From the NCBI GenBank assembly GCA_958295835.1, contig OY282378.1, positions 1,939,001 through 2,003,000 of the forward strand: a stretch of 64,000 bases of DNA. Direction: 5' to 3'. Numbering within the stretch: the stretch's first letter is position 1; the number at the start of each line of letters is the position of its first letter. The notes under the pieces were generated by a model. The model ran no database searches and was not told the DNA's origin. It saw only the letters and a list, made by a program, of their open reading frames with translations. Shown in pieces: positions 61,255 through 64,000 of this stretch. A program made the translations under genes and the position numbers. The stretch comes from an uncultured Gammaproteobacteria bacterium (lineage in GTDB: Bacteria > Pseudomonadota > Gammaproteobacteria > HK1).

Positions 61255-63192
61255 CTAGGCCGGGGCGCGGTTCCACCAGCGCCGGAACTCGTCGTCCGCG
61301 GTGGCCCCGAGCCCGCCACGCTCGCCGAGTCCGCGCAGATAGCCGAGGACCTCGCCGGACGATACGACATCGCCGTACTTCGCGTCGATGTCGAACAGGT
61401 TGACCTCGTGCGGCGTCTGCGCCCGATCGCCCACCGCGTCGCGAACGACCACCGTGTGGAAACCGTACTGCATCGAATCGATGGCGGATGCGCGGATGCA
61501 TCCGCTCGTGGTGCACCCGGCCATGACCAGGGTGTCCACCCCGAGGCCCCGGAGCTCCATGTCCAGCCGGGTGTCGAAGAACGCACTCGCGTACTTCTTC
61601 AACACCACCGGCTCGGAAGGCCGCGGGCGGATGCGTTCGTCCACCTGCACCCAATCGCTTCCCTTGATCAGGATCGAGAGCGCCGGAACCTTCGCGACGA
61701 ATTGCCCGGCGTCGCGCAGATGGGATTCGTAGGCGACGGTGGTGAAGAAGACCGGGAGCGCACGCGACCGGAACTCTGCGAGCAGCTTCGCGGTGACCGC
61801 CAGCTCGGCGCCGTAGTCGCCGCCGAGCCCGGTGCCCGGATCGGTGAAGCCCTTGATGAAATCGACGATCAGGAGGGCGGGCCGCGTCCCGTAGCCCGAA
61901 CGGGCCGAGAACCCTTTACGCTCGTATTCGGCGCCCGTCGCAGCTTGCCAGTCGCCCGCCGCGCGCCCGGCCCCGGCCGCCCGCGCGCCGTGCCGTCCTT
62001 CACTGCCCGCTCGTTTGCTACCTGCCGTTCCGCCACCCGAGAACCCGGTGTGTTGTGCGGTACGGGTCACTCCGCCCGCCTTCCTGCCGTCTGACGACGT
62101 ACCGGAGAACGTGCGGGTGACCCCGCCCGCCGGACCCGGTCGAGTTGCAGTCGCCGGGGCCGGCGAATGCGGTGATCGGGCCGCCGCGGTCCCGGCGAGC
62201 ACGGGCAGGACCGATCTCCCGTAGGCATCGAGGGTCTCGTCTTCCGCATCGTGCATGAGGTAGATGGCGAAGTGGTCGGCCCCGATGTCCCGCAACGTGG
62301 TGAGCTTCGCGATGTGGTCCTCGACCCGGCCGAGCACGCAGAAGCGGTCGACGACGTCGTCCGGAACGAAGTCGGTCGCGGGGTTGCCGGCGCGGCCGTG
62401 ATGGGCGTAGTCGTAGTCCGCGCGGTCCTTGATGTAGTCGGTGAGCGCCTTCGGCACGCTCGCAGAGCCTTCGCCGTAGCGCTTGACGAGATCCGCGACG
62501 TGGTTGCCGACCATGCCGCCGAACCAGCGAAGTTGCTCGCGCTGATGCGCGACGTCGTCGCCGACGTAGGCGGGCGCGACCACGCAGGTGGCGACCGAGC
62601 CCGGCGCCCGCCCCTGCGCGGCGGCGGCGTCCGTGACCGCGGTCCGGGTCCATTCGAGAATTTGAGGATCGGCGAGCTGCAGGACGAAGCCGTCGGCGTG
62701 GCGCCCGATGCAATCGAGCGCGCGGGGGCCGTACCCGGCGCCCCACATGGGAAGGTCCCAGCCCTGCTCCACCCAGGGAAACCGGAGCTCGGTCCCGTGG
62801 TAGCCCACCGTTTCGCCGGCCACCAGGCCCTTGACCACCCGCATGGCCTCCACCATCTCGGCGAGGGTCCGGGGCTTGCGTCCGATGACGCGCAACGCCG
62901 AGTCGCCCCGCCCGATGCCGCAGATCGTCCGCGGCCCGTAGGCGTCGTTCAGCGTCGCGAAGGTCGAAGCGAGCACCGTCCAGTCGCGCGAGCCCGGATT
63001 GGTCACCATCGGACCGACGATGACCCGCTCGGTCTCGGCCAGGATCCGGGCGAGGACGACGAACGGTTCCTGCCACAGCACCGGCGAGTCGAACACCCAT
63101 ACGTGGGTGAAGCCGTTCGCCTCGGCCCGCCTGGCGAGGTCCACCACGCGCCGGGCCGGGGGATCGGTCTGCAATACGACACCGAAGTCCAT
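61255..63192 (-). CDS. LLM flavin oxidoreductase fused to N-carbamoylsarcosine-amidase-like hydrolase
   Basis: This 645-aa fusion has two enzymes. Residues 1-335 are a luciferase-like TIM barrel (MDFGVVLQTDPPARRVVDLA, NGFTHVWVFDSP, CGIGRGDSALRVIGRKP, GAGYGPRALD), a flavin-dependent oxidoreductase. Residues 340-430 are a low-complexity Gly/Ser/Arg linker with an internal repeat (AGGVTRT twice). Residues 435-645 are an isochorismatase-fold cysteine hydrolase with triad Asp444 (LLIVDFIKGF), Lys532 (LKKYASAFF) and Cys565 (GCTTSGCIRASA); the spacing matches N-carbamoylsarcosine amidohydrolase. The start at 63192 follows GGGAGGG. It is the first gene of the catabolic operon. The amidase should turn N-carbamoylsarcosine into sarcosine, CO2 and ammonia. 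Confidence 0.85.
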   Translation of the reverse strand: MDFGVVLQTDPPARRVVDLARRAEANGFTHVWVFDSPVLWQEPFVVLARILAETERVIVGPMVTNPGSRDWTVLASTFATLNDAYGPRTICGIGRGDSALRVIGRKPRTLAEMVEAMRVVKGLVAGETVGYHGTELRFPWVEQGWDLPMWGAGYGPRALDCIGRHADGFVLQLADPQILEWTRTAVTDAAAAQGRAPGSVATCVVAPAYVGDDVAHQREQLRWFGGMVGNHVADLVKRYGEGSASVPKALTDYIKDRADYDYAHHGRAGNPATDFVPDDVVDRFCVLGRVEDHIAKLTTLRDIGADHFAIYLMHDAEDETLDAYGRSVLPVLAGTAAARSPHSPAPATATRPGPAGGVTRTFSGTSSDGRKAGGVTRTAQHTGFSGGGTAGSKRAGSEGRHGARAAGAGRAAGDWQAATGAEYERKGFSARSGYGTRPALLIVDFIKGFTDPGTGLGGDYGAELAVTAKLLAEFRSRALPVFFTTVAYESHLRDAGQFVAKVPALSILIKGSDWVQVDERIRPRPSEPVVLKKYASAFFDTRLDMELRGLGVDTLVMAGCTTSGCIRASAIDSMQYGFHTVVVRDAVGDRAQTPHEVNLFDIDAKYGDVVSSGEVLGYLRGLGERGGLGATADDEFRRWWNRAPA

Positions 63193-63638
63193 GATCCCCC
63201 TCCCGTCAACCGCGTTGCACCAACGCCCGATGCCCAGCCTTGCGCCAGCATTCCCGATGCCCGGCAGCGTATCAGGGCACGATACCAGCCTCCACTGCCG
63301 GGAACGGGGTTCATCAGCCGAGAAGCGGAGACGTCCGCCGGGTTCGGCCACTCGACCGGGAAAATGGTCCGGTGGGCCAGGGGGATATCCCCAGCCTTGC
63401 GTTGACGGGACTCGAATCCATGGCCTTGCACGGCTCTTCCTGTCCCGCCATCCTGGATACACGGCGATCGAGGACACGGCCCCGTCCGTCTCGCTTCGAG
63501 CCCGCCCTTCGTTCACGCCCACCATCTCGGTGGACGATACTCGGGAAGGCCGCGTGCCGGGCAGGATCGCTTCACTCCATGCCTGCGGGCGGATTCGGGT
63601 GGGCGCATCCATCAACGTGCAAACAGGAAACGAACGAC
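63193..63638. other. Divergent promoter gap
   Basis: About 445 bases between the catabolic operon (reading left) and the CobW-type gene (reading right). Both promoters should lie here. Weak similarity to parts of a cobalamin riboswitch was considered and rejected. No gene or clear operator was seen. Confidence 0.45.
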
Positions 63639-64000
63639 ATGACACAGAAGATACCGGCGACGGTGATCACAGGATTTCTCGGCGCCGGCAAGACGAGCAT
63701 CATCCGGCACCTGCTCGAGAACGCGGCCGGCCGGCGTATCGCGCTCATCGTCAACGAGTTCGGCGACATCGGCATCGACGGCGAGATCCTCAAGGGTTGC
63801 GGCATCGAAGGCTGCGAAGACGAAAACATTCTCGAGCTCGCCAACGGATGCATCTGCTGCACGGTGGCCGATGACTTCGTGCCCACCATGGAGACGCTGC
63901 TCGGCCGGGAAAGGAAGCCGGACCGGATCGTCATCGAAACCTCGGGGCTCGCCATGCCCAAACCTCTGGTCAAGGCGTTCAACTGGCCTGACATACGGAC
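63639..64000 (+). CDS. CobW/P47K-type G3E GTPase (metallochaperone), 5' part
   Basis: The first 120 codons of a CobW-family GTPase: Walker A GFLGAGKTSIIRHLLE (12-27), NEFGDIGIDGEIL, the metal-binding CxCC motif in ELANGCICCTVADDF, and VIETSGLAMPKPLVKAF. AGGAAA lies upstream of the ATG at 63639. The gene runs off the window. These proteins deliver zinc or cobalt to target enzymes. Next to hydrolases and an MttB-type methyltransferase, it might serve a metal- or corrinoid-dependent step; that is inference. Confidence 0.9.
   Translation, partial: MTQKIPATVITGFLGAGKTSIIRHLLENAAGRRIALIVNEFGDIGIDGEILKGCGIEGCEDENILELANGCICCTVADDFVPTMETLLGRERKPDRIVIETSGLAMPKPLVKAFNWPDIR

Noticed and set aside
63345..63392. 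Cobalamin-riboswitch-like pieces (GGCCACT, CCGGGAA, GGCCAGG) upstream of the CobW-type gene
   Set aside because: The invariant core CCGCAACTG-type block and the full set of helices are absent, so the match is likely chance in GC-rich DNA.
63405..63425. tRNA T-loop-like sequence on the minus strand (GATTCGAGTCCC)
   Set aside because: The flanking bases do not pair as a T stem and no other tRNA arms are present.

Overview
The window is high-GC DNA, probably from a Pseudomonadota bacterium. Signs for this are Tat-type signal peptides, PotABC-like transport genes, hydantoinase, MttB-like and CobW genes, DUF1640-like coiled-coil proteins and many type II toxin-antitoxin pairs. I cannot fix the class. 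No rRNA, tRNA, CRISPR array or intact insertion sequence was seen. Gene remnants and short duplications are unusually frequent, so the genome appears to rearrange often.

Layout. (1) 0-11 kb is an accessory mosaic: a tyrosine recombinase, one intact and two broken DUF1640-like genes, a DUF4143 ATPase, an N6-adenine methyltransferase with a broken partner gene, VapBC-like and HicAB pairs, and a chimeric pseudo-copy joining the ATPase tail to the methyltransferase middle. (2) 11-15 kb holds an outer-membrane beta-barrel gene, a NYN-domain gene and two membrane-protein genes. (3) 15-20.3 kb is a transport and catabolism unit: a dihydropyrimidinase/hydantoinase diverging from a PotD/PotB/PotC-like ABC uptake operon. 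A 140-bp tandem duplication lies at the potB/potC junction. (4) 20.3-43.1 kb is a defence island organised as class 1 DISARM: drmD helicase, drmMI adenine methylase, drmA helicase and drmB (DUF1998). No drmC is seen. Nested inside are an ABC-type ATPase with a PIN nuclease, a Vsr - C5-cytosine methylase - double-GHKL ATPase/kinase - receiver operon, and a Phd/PIN toxin-antitoxin pair. (5) 43.1-50.2 kb is a graveyard with islands of intact genes: a 973-bp direct repeat of potC plus the drmD start, gene fragments, a dGTPase gene split by one in-frame stop codon with a nucleotidyltransferase gene, an unknown two-gene operon and an orphan dinJ antitoxin. (6) 50.2-63.2 kb is one long minus-strand catabolic operon. 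It encodes an LLM flavoenzyme fused to an N-carbamoylsarcosine-amidase-like hydrolase, a small paralogue of the HyuB tail, HyuA, HyuB, an HD-domain protein, a family 5 solute-binding protein, an MttB-family methyltransferase and a sarcosine-oxidase-like FAD enzyme. (7) A CobW-type GTPase gene runs off the right edge.

How the genes work together. The minus-strand operon reads as the lower creatinine route: N-methylhydantoin (HyuAB) to N-carbamoylsarcosine (amidase) to sarcosine (FAD enzyme) to glycine. This is inferred from family membership and gene order. The defence island lies between the two catabolic blocks. It is bracketed by direct repeats, and its genes carry in-frame repetitive insertions. 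The best candidate for a poorly described system is the Vsr - Dcm - GHKL/histidine-kinase - receiver operon at 30.7-36.7 kb.
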